From Mesodorylaimus sp. YZB2_4 (Eukaryota; Nematoda; Enoplea; Dorylaimida; Dorylaimidae), in NCBI GenBank assembly GCA_030248295.1, contig JASANH010000913.1, forward strand, positions 62,001 to 126,000: a stretch of DNA of 64,000 nucleotides, read 5' to 3'. A model generated the notes under the pieces. It saw only the letters and a program-made list of their open reading frames with translations, was not told where the DNA came from and searched no databases. Each line of letters starts with the position of its first letter. The first letter of the stretch is position 1. The position numbers were made by a program, and so were the translations under genes. Positions 10,901 through 21,632 of the stretch are shown here, piece by piece.

Positions 10901-11739
10901 TATTTCGATTTAAAGTATCAAGTAGAAAAGAAGAGAGAAGAAATTAATCGAGAAGCGATTTTCGAAATGTTGGCACAGGAAAATTCGGAAGAGGCAAAAA
11001 ACGGGAAAGAAAGCATCGATGCGGGTGGGAATCAGAATATGGATTCGAGTGCGGGTAACAACGAAAGTGAGGAAGAGGATGGACAGAAGCCAACTGGTGA
11101 GTTCCTTATTCGAATTCAGCATGGGCGAGTTGGTTCATGTTCATGTTTTACCACATCACCAAACGCTTATGCGCACTCGAGGGTCAAGGGACACTTTGCA
11201 CAAAATGATTCACCAGCCCGCGAGTCGAACCCTCGCCCGTAACTGCGCACCTGGCGTGAGAGGCAGACGCCGAAACCACCAGGCCACGAGGCCGGCTGGG
11301 CCACCTCCCACTGGGCTTGAACCCCGCTTAGGAAAATGCCATGGATCTCCTGTGGATTTCCTAATTGCCTTCCCCCCAATTAAAGCCAGCTAGAAATTAA
11401 GTTTTTTGTCAGCTTACAGAAAGTCGCTTCTGGTATTTCAGTCACCCTCTGTTTCAAAGCCTTGCACTCAAAATTTAAGCAGAAATGAAAAAGTAATGAC
11501 ATCGTTATTTAGTGAATATGGGCGACACTTTTGACGAGTTGTTAGGCGATATGTCGCCCGAACTGGTAGACGAGATATTGAATCTGGCAGGATTCAATGA
11601 ATGGGATTCTCCTCTGTCTTCCCAAGAATCATTGACGTTATTTGTGAAAAACGAGGATTACGTCCAAGATGGAAACATGGACGTTGGCGCCAACGAAGTT
11701 GTGGACGAAAGCAGCAATATCGGTGAATTTCTCGGGTAA
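7911..11739 (+). CDS. Gene B: three-exon nuclear-like coiled-coil protein
   Basis: Exons in my model are 7911-8306, 10265-11096 and 11513-11739, joined in phases 0 and 1; the product is 484 aa. Donors are GTAAGT and GTGAGT; acceptors are GTTTCAG and TATTTAG. Exon 1 is Ser/Gly-rich, then acidic, with basic clusters (Lys-Ser-Arg-Lys-Arg-Lys) that look like nuclear signals. Exon 2 is almost entirely charged coiled coil. Its C-terminal part contains a Phe-Asp-Leu-Lys ... Glu-Lys-x-Arg-Glu-x-Ile-Asn block that recurs in gene E. Exon 3 is acidic with a hydrophobic Leu/Ile/Phe pattern, like a short activation-type tail. The frame stays open upstream to 7794, and a GTAAGT at 7829 with an acceptor at 7892-7893 suggests a further small 5' exon. 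No enzymatic domain is visible. Intron 1 hosts nested SINEs and intron 2 hosts another SINE. Confidence 0.7.
8420..8830. repeat. Diverged relative of the CGGGATC-rich MITE
   Basis: GATCCCAATCCTGAC-like and GATTCCGATCTCGATC-like sequences lie at the two ends of this stretch in gene B intron 1. They resemble the terminal repeats of the 5096-5481 MITE, but I cannot place clean ends or a duplication. Confidence 0.4.
9034..9183 (+). repeat. SINE-B, 5' half (split by SINE-A)
   Basis: It begins with a tRNA-like A-box region (GGTGGTGTAGCGGTGAAAGG) and ends GTGGGTGACTCACCC. It matches the first half of the uninterrupted SINE-B at 34465-34795. The other half resumes after SINE-A at 9630. Confidence 0.75.
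9196..9629 (+). mobile_element. SINE-A, tRNA-derived, full copy inserted in SINE-B
   Basis: The 5' end is tRNA-like, with an A-box-like GTGGTGCATCGG and a B-box GGTTCGATCC, followed by a body of about 350 bp and a short A-rich end. A near-identical 12-bp duplication TTC(G/A)TGTATTCG flanks it (9184-9195 and 9630-9641). Such duplications are the mark of LINE-driven retroposition. A second full copy is at 20533-20955. Confidence 0.88.
9630..9815 (+). repeat. SINE-B, 3' half
   Basis: The segment GAGAGGCC...GGGAGG...TCTCGAA...CCAACATCGCGG matches the second half of the SINE-B at 34465-34795. It is separated from its 5' half only by SINE-A. Confidence 0.75.
11110..11300 (-). repeat. SINE-C, tRNA-derived, minus orientation
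   Basis: Read on the minus strand, it starts near CCAGCCGGCCTCGTGGCC with a tRNA-like A-box and has a B-box GGGTTCGACTCG. It continues into GAATCATTTTGTG and a GAACATGAACC end. Related copies are at 36668-36836 (-), 42903-43005 (+) and, more distantly, 13000-13100 (-). It lies across the donor region of gene B intron 2. Confidence 0.75.
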
Positions 11740-11888
11740 GAAATGCAAGTTTTTGCTAGCTGCCTGCACTGGTCATTGTTTTGCACTGTCGCTGAATTTC
11801 ACAAGGGAAAAGTACTGATTATAGAGGCTTGCCATGTTGAGGCGTTTTGCTTTTCAAGTACTGCACAGCACACTTGAGGGCTGAGGAA

Positions 11889-12974
11889 CCAGTTCCGACC
11901 GATAACGCAAATTATCGGCCGATAATACCGATAAGTTTTGAACGTTTCAAAATGTCAATTTTTTTGGCGGGAAATTTGAATTTTGGTCAAATCCCGATCA
12001 TTGAACATGCATTTTTATCTCGCAAGCTATGCTTCCTTTAAAGACCAATTAGAATCACTTTGGAAGTCCAAAATCTCGGGCCTAAGGACTACGTGAATTG
12101 CAATATGCCAACTACGAACTTGCTGCTCTTCGAGACACACTAGGCAACGCATGACACCTCTAGGACCAGCCGTGTGACACTGTCAGGAAGTGGGCATAAA
12201 TATTAAAACCCAGCTGGCAGGACAGGGTCTGGATGCTAGAATAAAAGTTATCCATGATCTTCTACCCTTTAATTAAAAAAGGTTGCAATGCAGGGCAAAC
12301 TTCATGAAGTTTTTAGAACATGTCAAGAAAAGAAATGAGCAGATAGATGGATTCTGACAGCCAGAAAGCTTTATTATCCTCGTCGGCGTTATCTCCGACC
12401 CGGGATGGACATCCCCGTCCCCGTACCCGGATATATCGGGAAAGACTAACCCCATCCCCAAAAATGTCACCCAAGGTCGAACGCTAGGACTACAGCGATA
12501 ATTTGTGGTCATGGCCTCTTTTTTGAGCCAGACTAACCTGTTTTGAATTAGACTAACCGGGGGCCTGATGGACTCTCTTGTTTCTGAGTGTGCAGTATGA
12601 TAAGAGAGGCAGAGAGGTCGTCTTCGTTGAGAAGCATGAAAGTAACACTACGGGGCCAGCCCTACCTCCTTCCCTAACCCTAGTCTAGGCCACACGCAGA
12701 CAGCCAACTGTTTTTGGTGTGAACTGTTTTGGTGTTATTTCGGGCATCCCAATAAGACAAGTCACGATCATGATGATCGTGATTTAGTTCCAGACCGTTC
12801 TTGGGCACTGAATTCTTTGATCCAGAATCCGTAGTCCCTGCTCCTCGTCATAATCACTATCAACAGGCCATATGCTCGCCCAACACTCTTATTGTCAGGA
12901 AAATCTATATTATCGGCATTATCGACCGATAACCGATAACGCAATTATCGGCCGATATCATCGGTCGGACCTGG
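11889..12974. mobile_element. 1.09-kb hAT-like element with CCGATAA-rich ends
   Basis: The inverted ends are CCAGTTCCGACCGATAACGC and its counterpart ending ATCGGTCGGACCTGG. A perfect 8-bp duplication CTGAGGAA flanks it (11881-11888 and 12975-12982). Subterminal sequence is made of ATCGG/CCGAT repeats. No transposase frame is present. The inner part includes a CCCCGTCCCCGTACCCGG stretch that resembles the end of another hAT-like family. Confidence 0.85.
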
Positions 12975-12999
12975 CTGAGGAATACATATTTGACAATAA

Positions 13000-13100
13000 T
13001 TTTTTACCCAGACGGGAGTCGAGCACTCTTTTTTAAGTGGGCACTCAGCGCGAGAGGCTGACGCCCCAACCGCCTGGGCCACGACGCGGGCTGGGAGACC
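13000..13100 (-). repeat. tRNA-like SINE fragment, related to SINE-C
   Basis: On the minus strand: CCAGCCCGCGTCGTGGCC, an A-box-like GTGGCCCAGGCGG, and a degenerate B-box near GCTCGACTCCC. It is too degenerate to be a working tRNA gene. Confidence 0.6.
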
Positions 13101-16100
13101 AGGAGCAGAGTAGTTGAGCCTCACAGATGTTTGTTAAAGTGGGGCTAGTTCGTCTTTTCACGCGGCCAGACTCATCCGAGGGCGGAGCATTATTGAAATA
13201 CGAGGATCATGGTCAAAGAAAACAGATATTAGAAACATACTGATTGAGAGCCAACATCGCTGACTTCGTCTGTTGGAAGGGGAAGGGGTAGATCGTCTTT
13301 CCAAAACAGGGGTACCTAGTCAGCAATGTTGTTAAAAGCGTCGTACGGACTGTTGACTGTATTTAAAGACAGACCATGTCGGAAAGAGGGCCTATTTCTG
13401 ATTTTGTATGGACCGCTGTAGATTTTAGCCGCAACTCTTACAGCTTCCAGGTATGGGCAAAGGGGGTAGGGGGGTTAACCCCCCCCCCCCCACCTCAGGT
13501 CCAGCCCTGGCCTCCAAGCATAGGCCAATCGCCGAGCCAGCCTACAATACTGAATGTAAACAGTCATACAACTCACTCACTCGACTCGGCCCAAACCTGA
13601 GCTGCCGTACACGCAATCAAATCAGGCTTAGGCGATCAGCGCAGATCTCTACCCCTCCCTCCTCCCACCCATCCCCCATCTAACCCAGCTGACCTTGCCC
13701 ATACGTGAGCTTTATCCGTGCTTTGCATTCTCAGATTAGCTTCAGACAAAACTGAAAAATCTGGGAAATCCGGAAAAGGCAGAGAATCTTAAAAGTTCCT
13801 GGAACATGCAAATTTTGGAGCCAAAATCAAAGAGAAATTTAGAAGCTGCATTCTGAGGTTTCTAATTTCGCATTACCCGCCTTTTTGTGTACCTGGTACC
13901 GGCTGACAATGCTGAATTAATTAATCAATTAGTCGTTTCTTACGGCCCTATGTGAATCTTTAGGCCAGGTTCTGATGCTCAGGAACGTTTGCAAGTGTAA
14001 ATTTATGAAAGGTTCCCCGGTGTTTCTCAAATTTGATTTTTTTGCAAAAAACTGTGGCTGCTGCTTCTCAGTTCTCTCACAATGCGTTGATTTATGTTTC
14101 TTGGCAAATACTACGAGTATCCGATGCAGGCTATTAGGCTGTTTCAGATGCGAAATTTTCAAGGTCTGAAATGATTAGTCTTTTTTGTTTTAGAGAAAGT
14201 TCTGAAAATCAAGGTCAATAACTGCCGTCGATTAGATATTTTTCGGCATAAAAGTCAGGTCGTTTAGTCAGGCATGCGCGAAGATGCAGATTTTTGAACT
14301 TGAAATACAAGGACTTTTCAAAATTTTTATGCCTGTAAGTAATTTCTTCTAGTTTTTTTCGACTGCTTTTTTTCTGGGCTTAAGTTTTGCATATGTTTTA
14401 CTTTTTCGCACTGGGTTTTGTTTATCGTGGCTTGCAGTTCTTATTTGGAAACTGGTAAGTGCAGTCGGTCATTTTGATGGAAGTTAAAATTTTTAGGGTT
14501 TCGAGTAGGATAAAAGGTTTGGATGTTAAGTATGAGGTTTTGTGTAAGACGAGATATATGTTTGGAAAAGGGTGACTGCATCAGTGTGTATAGAAAGGCA
14601 AAAAGTGGAAAACAGCAATTGAGTTTACTCGAAAAAGTGAGTTTTGAGAAGTACTAAAACGTGAAGGCTTAAAAAATTTGAATTTCGCGCCAAGAAGAAA
14701 TTTATTGCAATGAGACAAAGACCTGGTCTGTTTTGTGTTGTTGGAAGTACATTCAGAGAGTTTTAAGTACTGATATTTAAAAAAAGATTTTGAATTTTAA
14801 ATTCTTGCAAAAAGCTTTACTGGGATGAAAAATGATGCAAGACTTCTTATCGACATCCCAAGAGCACTCTTGATATAATAGGCTAAAAACCAGAAAAAGT
14901 ACCAGAATCAATTTCACATGATCAGCCTGAAAACTGATGTATTTTTATTTCACTGCTGACATTCAAATTACATTTACATACAGTAGGCCATACCACAACG
15001 TAGCTGTTGTTTTCTGACTTCGTTCCTGGATGAACAGGCGACTGCCAGTTTCTAAAATGTTGGAGGTCGGTGAGGTACATATCTAGTAAGCTGGCTGCAG
15101 TGCTGCAGTAACTATTTTCTAGTGATCAGCGACCTAGTTCTGTATTCTGATATGGCCCCAATTTTACACGTGTTCAAAAAGCAAAAAACTGAAATCTGTT
15201 TTTTTGAATTTTTATTGAAATATTTTGTGAAATTTTCTGTGCCTGACTGAATTGGTAAATGTGAGCATGATGTTTTGCCTGGTTTCTATTCGAGGCACCT
15301 ACAATATAGAAGAGTACTGGGGTAGTAATTAGCAGGGAAAAGTGCATTTGCTACCGTAGGCTGACTGGCTTCGACAGCGCAGTGCATTGAGCAAATAATT
15401 CATGCAGTGGAACGGGACAAGTTGGCATTCTGACTGAAAATACAGCTAAACAGCAGGAAATCTGCATAAATGCATGCATGCACCTGTGCAAGGCAAGGCG
15501 TAAAGTGAGGGCAAGACAGAAAATGGCGGATCGCTTCCGACTTGCTCGAATGCATAAAATTTTAGTGATGTCACAACCCCCCTCCCCACCGCATGCATGC
15601 AGATTTCCTTTTTTTACAACTAATTGCACAGTCGACACCCCATCACCCACACAAGGAATACTGTAGTTTCATCCTCCACATTTTTGCCGCCGCTGACCAT
15701 TTAAATGCCTTTGTCAGGGGTTACTTGAATAGAATAGTTATAGGTTATAGTTTATCTCAAGTCTGGCGGTATTTTCGCACAAGGTAAAATATAGTTTCGC
15801 AGGGCAACGCACGGACTGAACTAAAAGTGACCTGTGAAGGAACAATTAAGATTTCTAAAAAAATCTGTTATCAGACAACGAAAAGGTGAGCCCAGCCATC
15901 CTACTCTAACCAAATGCGAGGCAAACGAGGTTGGCTAGGCTCCCTCGGCGGCACATGCTTGAGTGTGTTTATGTTATGGTCAGGGCGAGGCTCGCGGATC
16001 GTACTCTCACACTCACCCACAATGCATTTTTTTTCTCATTTCCATTGTTTTTTTTTATTTTTCTGGTTTTTTATTTGATTCAGTTTTATTTTTCAGCTGT

Positions 16101-16170
16101 ACACATATTCTGTACAACCTGTCTATCTACTGTTTTTTTCCCCCATATTTTATCATGTTTTAGTGCACAT
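13100..16170. other. Long gene-free stretch
   Basis: I find no supported gene. There is a poly-C tract near 13480-13491, an AT-rich stretch at 14170-15300, and paired GCATGCATGC sites near 15472 and 15592. Short frames here have no recognisable domains. Confidence 0.55.
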
Positions 16171-16175
16171 ATATT

Positions 16176-16976
16176 CTACTCACACAAAGGCAGAACACTG
16201 AAAAACGACGACTTCACAAAATGCTCCTTGTACTCACTATGCGGTAAGATGTACCTCGCTCTTTCTTTTAAAACTTTTAGCCGTCTCAGCAGTGATTTCC
16301 ACAGGTCAACTATCTGGTTTTCCTCCTCGTAGTCTACCCTAGCAAACCATATGGACCTCTGTGCCGATTGCAAAACTTAGTTTGCAACTGAGGTGATAAA
16401 CTTGTTTGACGAACTTATTATCCCGAAAACCCTATTCTCAGCCACCAACGTAATGGCCGGATCCAACTTTTGAAGAAAAATCTCCACTTTTTCCCAGAAT
16501 GCTACTGCCCTCGGACGTGATACGAAAACGTGGTGAACATCCTCAGTGTTATCACGTGCATAGTAATTCATACAGTATTTACAATTAGATTCAACCTCGG
16601 CGAATTTAGAAACCCTACTTCTTGTGTATAATGCCTTATACAGCAAGCCATAGTGCAAACTACGAGTCGGTCCGTCAACATTCTTAGTCCTGGTTAGCTT
16701 CCAGTAAACCCCAAAATCTATTGAATCGTTCCCTTACTTTGCTTTTCAGTATTCCTGCAAGGCCAGGGTGGCCTTGCCCACTTTATTGTCCATTATGTGC
16801 TTATAAAAAAGCCTGGTTTTGACATGTTTCAGCGGGTATGTTCTTGTATCTAATCCCACACTACCCTGGTCCCTCAGACAAAACTTGGCAGTTATAACAG
16901 CCGTGCGGATATCTTTATGAATGCCAAGTGTACGGATATAATGGCTGCGTCGGTTACTCATTGTGTCAAAGAGCAA
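16176..16976 (-). pseudogene. LINE ORF2 C-terminal remnant
   Basis: Three minus-strand frames in order (16976-16746, 16658-16377, 16373-16176) form a broken polypeptide. The middle piece has a Cys-x2-Cys, then Glu-Asp-Val-His-His-Val-Phe-Val and Ala-Val-Ala-Phe-Trp. This is the zinc-binding region that follows reverse transcriptase in L1/Tx1-like LINEs. Stops and frameshifts break it. It may come from the same family as the RT fragment at 41624-41932. Confidence 0.6.
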
Positions 16977-17289
16977 GCTTCCTGTGCAATGTTTATTTCA
17001 CGTTATACATAGAGCGTGAGTGTAGTGACCGCATGCCACGAAGCTTCAGTGTTCCTGCAGCAACGCACAACGGTATCATTTGTCAGGGCTTAGGAATAGA
17101 GAAGCGCGTGGAGAGGGGACATTTTTCGCACGGTTTTTTTAATGGCAGGTTTGTGTTCTCTATTCCTAAGCACCTAGGGGTTGGTCCATTTCATGGACCT
17201 TTTTTAGTGGGGGTCTCGTCTACTGGCAGGTTGCCAGTAGTAGTATATGGCATGATTGGCGTTGTGGATGATTTGTCGACCGAATTAGC

Positions 17290-19160
17290 AACAATAGATA
17301 AGTGAACAAATAAATTTCACTGCTAAGAATCACGACGACATCAAGTTTCGGCTTCTGGTCGAAAATATGTCCGAGTTGTGCCATCCCAGATGCCCACCGA
17401 CCGTGCCAAAAATCCCCCACTGTACTTTCCACAGCCCACACACGCAAAACATACGCCCCCTCCCCTCGCCTATGGTGCTAATCTCTATTCCCTAAGCTAA
17501 CCCGCGCTTACGATGAATTGCACAACGTCACCGCAACCCGCCCGCCTATAAACAAACATGCGACCCTAACGAAATCACAGCACACCAAATAGACAAATCG
17601 CTATTTCGCGTACCACCATCGACAAAATTTTCTTTTCCACCTGATTTCAAAAAAATTACCCTTATTTTCTACTGTACAGCGAAAACTTCTCTACAAACTT
17701 CATATCTAAACCAACTATGTCAGCACTCAAAATTTCCGTGGACAGAAAACTGGAATAAAATCTACTTACACTTGAAAATGATTTCATAATCGTTAACACA
17801 TTCTACTCCTTTAAAACTTGCTACCCAGCCTAACAACAATGCATAAAAACATTTATAAAATTCCATATATAACCTAATTATAACCTACTCCACTAAAACA
17901 TGCTGGCATTTCAAAATAACCTACAAACCCGATTACTTATCCACAATATATTCCCTTTCCTTCAAAAGCTTGCTCTACAGGCTAACTACCACCGATGCAC
18001 AGAAATACGATCATTTCGTACTATTGCGCAATGTGACTAACATTTTAAGCACCCACCTAAAAAATTTTTTCCCCTTTAAAACAGCCTAAAACATTCGTTA
18101 CAAAACTACTAATAATAATCATATTTCACTGAACCGACACCTTGGTAAATAACCACCTGTCTGTACACCCACCACACCCCGAAACTCTCGTCATACTGCC
18201 CAATAACACAGCACTGCAGTACCCAACCTATTCCTAAATTTCACACCCATCGACAATCCTGCATACTTTCCTTTACCTCGATAATTTGTTCCACAACCAA
18301 CTTGTTGCCTACCTATGCCCACGAACACGACTATTGCCCCCTATTACGCAATACACATGACTCATAATTCTACTAAAACTCGTACTCATTGCTACGCCTC
18401 AAAAAAAACCCTAACCAGCAACGCCCCCATTTTCTTTTCCGCTTGAAACAGTCACACAACCAACTACATTTTCCACAACAAAACTCAAAACTTTCGGCAT
18501 ATCCTGACCCATACTGCAACTAATGGCACAACTAATTTCTCCAATAAAAAATTTCCTTCATTCCGAAGAATTGCCCAAACCATCACACACACACACTTCT
18601 CCAAACATTTTTAAAAACTTACCCCTATATGCGAAAATTGTGAAATAACTAACCAACCAAACGTTATAGCTTAGTAAACAGATCTTGCCACAAACAATCA
18701 CGGCGACATCAAACCGCGAGCATCCTTCCAAACGTTCACCCGACGTAAAATGAATTGCACAACGCACCGCAACGCGGCTGCCTATAACAAACACGCACGG
18801 CTACCTACATCGCGTCTCGCCACGAACCCCCTTCCTCTCACTTTTTCACCTCATCCCACCTAGAAAAACCTCGAAATTACTTTTATCTTGTCCAGCGCAA
18901 AATTCTCCACACACTTCATCCATAAAATACCTATGTCATCACTAAAAATTTCGAGAAAACACTGATCATAACATCACCTCGCTGCCACTCGCAGCCTCGC
19001 CTTCAACACGTTGGTATATATACCCCCGTGCTTTAGCCCAACTTTGCACCCAGCCCGGTACACCTTCCCTGCTCTATGTTTTCCACAGGGCCCACACACA
19101 AACCATACGCACCCCCCCCCCCCCCTCCGCCCATACTTTTATACTCTATTCCTAAGGTAA
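17290..19160. repeat. G-poor (strand-asymmetric) block with diverged direct repeats
   Basis: The + strand is strikingly poor in G and rich in C and A for about 1.8 kb. Segments recur: ATGAATTGCACAACG at about 17512 and 18750, ATCACGRCGACATCAA at about 17331 and 18700, and CCCACACAC...ATACGC...TCTATTCC at about 17430 and 19090. This suggests two diverged tandem units. No frame on either strand is convincing. The block abuts Gypsy fragments, so it may be a non-coding part of an LTR element. Confidence 0.55.
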
Positions 19161-19179
19161 GCGCGGCGCTTACAACGAA

Positions 19180-19420
19180 GGTTATTTTACACAAAAATTT
19201 CTCAAAGGCGCAAGAACGACAAAAGACATATTACGACAAGAACGCAATGGATCATATGTTTTTCGCCAGAGATTTAGTTTGGTTACAGACAGTACCAAAA
19301 AGTCTGGGAGCGAAGTTACAATCGAAGTGAAGTGGCCTATACGTGATATTAGCCAAGCCATCATTAGTCGATGGTGTCATCCGTTTACTGGGATGCCCAA
19401 CGGCGTAACGTCAACTGGTC
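19180..19420 (+). pseudogene. Ty3/Gypsy integrase C-terminal fragment
   Basis: The frame shows Ala-Gln-Glu-Arg-Gln-Lys-x-Tyr-Tyr-Asp, then Phe-x-x-x-Asp-Leu-Val-Trp-Leu, then Gly-Ala-Lys-Leu-Gln before a stop, and continues with Ser-Gly-Leu-Tyr-Val-Ile. This order is typical of the region after the Gypsy integrase catalytic core. A stop codon interrupts it. Confidence 0.65.
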
Positions 19421-19827
19421 AATAACCTGACTGAAACGATGCCGCGCGCCATGGCAGCCACCGCCAGATGACAGGTGGAATGATAAGACAGCCTTTAGCA
19501 CAGCCACCCAAAAAGTATCAGTTGCTAAGCCAGATCATGAAGGACATGAACAAGGCCCCGTCAAAACTTCCAACCCACCGCCTTATCAACATGACCAGAC
19601 ACGAGCACCAACGATTACAAGTAGCCCGACGCCCGCCCTAGACCACCTGCCTTGCCGTCTGATATGAATCCTCTCCTCCCGCCCACACCAGGATCGCCAA
19701 CGAAATTAATGCCAACGCCAGCACCTATGCCAGCCCAGTCGACGTCTGACTATACACAGCGGCGAGGAATCCTAGGAGGAGCGAGGAATTCAGTTCTGGC
19801 TAAACTGAACTGGACCCAGTGCCTCAT

Positions 19828-20030
19828 ACACCCTCGACGACATCTGCATATTCGCAAACACATTTGAGGAGCATCAGTCCCGATTGCAGGCAGTGCTAGA
19901 GCAGCTACACAAGGTGAACCTGAGGGTGAAGTAGTCCAAGTGCTGGTTTCTTAGACAGGAGATACCTTTCTTGGGTCACATTGTCACCCCTAGTAGCCTG
20001 GAAGTAGATCATTCGCGAATTGAATCTTGA
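19828..20030 (+). pseudogene. Ty3/Gypsy reverse transcriptase fragment
   Basis: The frame starting near 19838 reads Asp-Ile-Cys-Ile-Phe-Ala-Asn, then Phe-Glu-Glu-His, Leu-x-x-Val-Leu, Lys-Cys-Trp-Phe and Phe-Leu-Gly-His-Ile-Val. This matches the part of Gypsy RT after the catalytic Asp-Asp. It has a premature stop. It lies downstream of the integrase fragment, opposite to the order in an intact Gypsy element, so the locus is rearranged. Confidence 0.7.
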
Positions 20031-20184
20031 TATTGCACGTCCAAACTACTGTCACATAAAGCGCATAGTAAACTGAAGTACGTGAAGCTACAGAAATACA
20101 GCAAATGCAGTACACAACATGGCCTGGTATGGGATGATTAACTACCCTACAACTGAACAAGCCTCCTTCTCACTTCTTCCCTTA

Positions 20185-21625
20185 GGGGCCATCCATAAAG
20201 GACGTCCACCCAAGGGGGGAGGGTGGGGGTGAGCGGAAAGTGGACGGAAGTGGATGGGGGAGGAGGGTAGACTGCCGCCAAGTGGACGTCCACTTTACAA
20301 AATCGGCGGGTTTTTGGGAAAATTATCGCTATTATCATAGTATTAATGCTAGAGATACGAGTAAAATTACTAATATTTAAATCATCAAACGACTATCCAA
20401 GGACTCAGGTCGATTATATTCCAGTTTTCCTAAACAATTTTCATCCTTTTGGCTTTTCTTTTTCTGAGGCGGATAAAACGATTTTAGTGGTGCTGCCAAT
20501 GGCTTTGTCGCTCAATCAGGTGCCTCGGTAACCGGCCGCGGTGTTGCAGCGGTTCGGCACTCGTCTATCCGTATTGCTTGAAAGCGAGTGGCTGGACTCG
20601 TCCCGGGTTCGATCCCTGGTGATGGAGGTCGGTTTGCGAACCATAAACCCTCGCTGACCTTGCACGCCAGGCCGTGGGTGACTCACCCGGTACCCTAGAG
20701 TCGCTCCGAGAGGGACGGGAGATAACGAGTAAACAACCTCAGCTGTTTAACACCAACAGGGTTCACAGTCCAACCGCCATCGCCCGAGGAGGTCGGTGTC
20801 CTGTCCAGGATGCCCTCGCGTGGAGATGCTCCTAGTGGAGAAACGCAGAGGGGCGCTGATGTGAGTACTGGTCCCCGCTCAACCCTGCTTAGAAGGTTTG
20901 ACTGCTGGCTAGCCAGAGGGAAAACGGGCTTGGGCCCACAAAAGTTTGAAAAAAAACCAAGACGTGGAAGAGGAGGTTTGCTGGGAAAGTACTCTGAATG
21001 TGAGAGTGAGCGACTTTATCTGTGGCTGAAACATCAACTCCCCGTCCAGGGCGATAGATTCCAGGCGCAACCGGTTCATTGGGATGTCAGAGATGTTAGA
21101 CAATTATAGATAGCATCGACTGGTTCGACCCTCGACGTGAATCCCGATCTCGATCTGGCTGATCCGTTCAAGAAATAAGATATTTTTGCGGGGATGACGT
21201 CCCTAGCAACCTGCTCTATATTTCTTTTCCTCGCTGACACTGTCTAGCAAACCACTCCAAAAACTCAGGAGACCTACCTTCCACCTAAAGCGGGATTTAA
21301 TTCTGATTTTGGAGGAAAATTGGAGAAGTTTTAAATTGGATGAGGCATGACACATTTTCAGAAAGAAAGCGTAAACTTTTACTTTCCAGTTTGGCTGATG
21401 CAGCAGTCGAATCAAACCGAAGACTGAATGACCTATCATTTCGGCGGATCATTCGATGGTGGGAGCAATGCTTTTTTGAAGTGAATGTTTTCCTATGGCG
21501 GGGGGTCTGCTCAAGTGGACGTCCATTTTTTAGGGGGGTCCAGGCGAAATGGATGAAAGGTGGATAGGGGGAGGGGGGAGTGAAAAAATCGCATTTTTTG
21601 GTGGACGTCCTTTATAGATGGCCCC
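20185..21625. mobile_element. TIR element with GGGGCCATC ends and TTA duplication
   Basis: The ends are GGGGCCATCCATAAAGGACG (20185 onward) and the inverted version ending at 21625, with one mismatch in the first 20 bp. Beyond this, GTGGACGTCC and G-rich subterminal blocks are also inverted. TTA flanks both ends (20182-20184 and 21626-21628), the target preference of PIF/Harbinger elements. There is no transposase. A SINE-A copy sits inside. Confidence 0.75.
20533..20955 (+). mobile_element. SINE-A, second full copy
   Basis: Starting at GGCCGCGGTGTTGCAGCGG, it aligns along its length with the copy at 9196-9629, including the B-box GGTTCGATCC and the 3' end ACGGGCTTGGGCCCACAA followed by an A-rich tail. 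It is nested inside the TTA-flanked element. Confidence 0.85.
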
Positions 21626-21632
21626 TTAAGAA

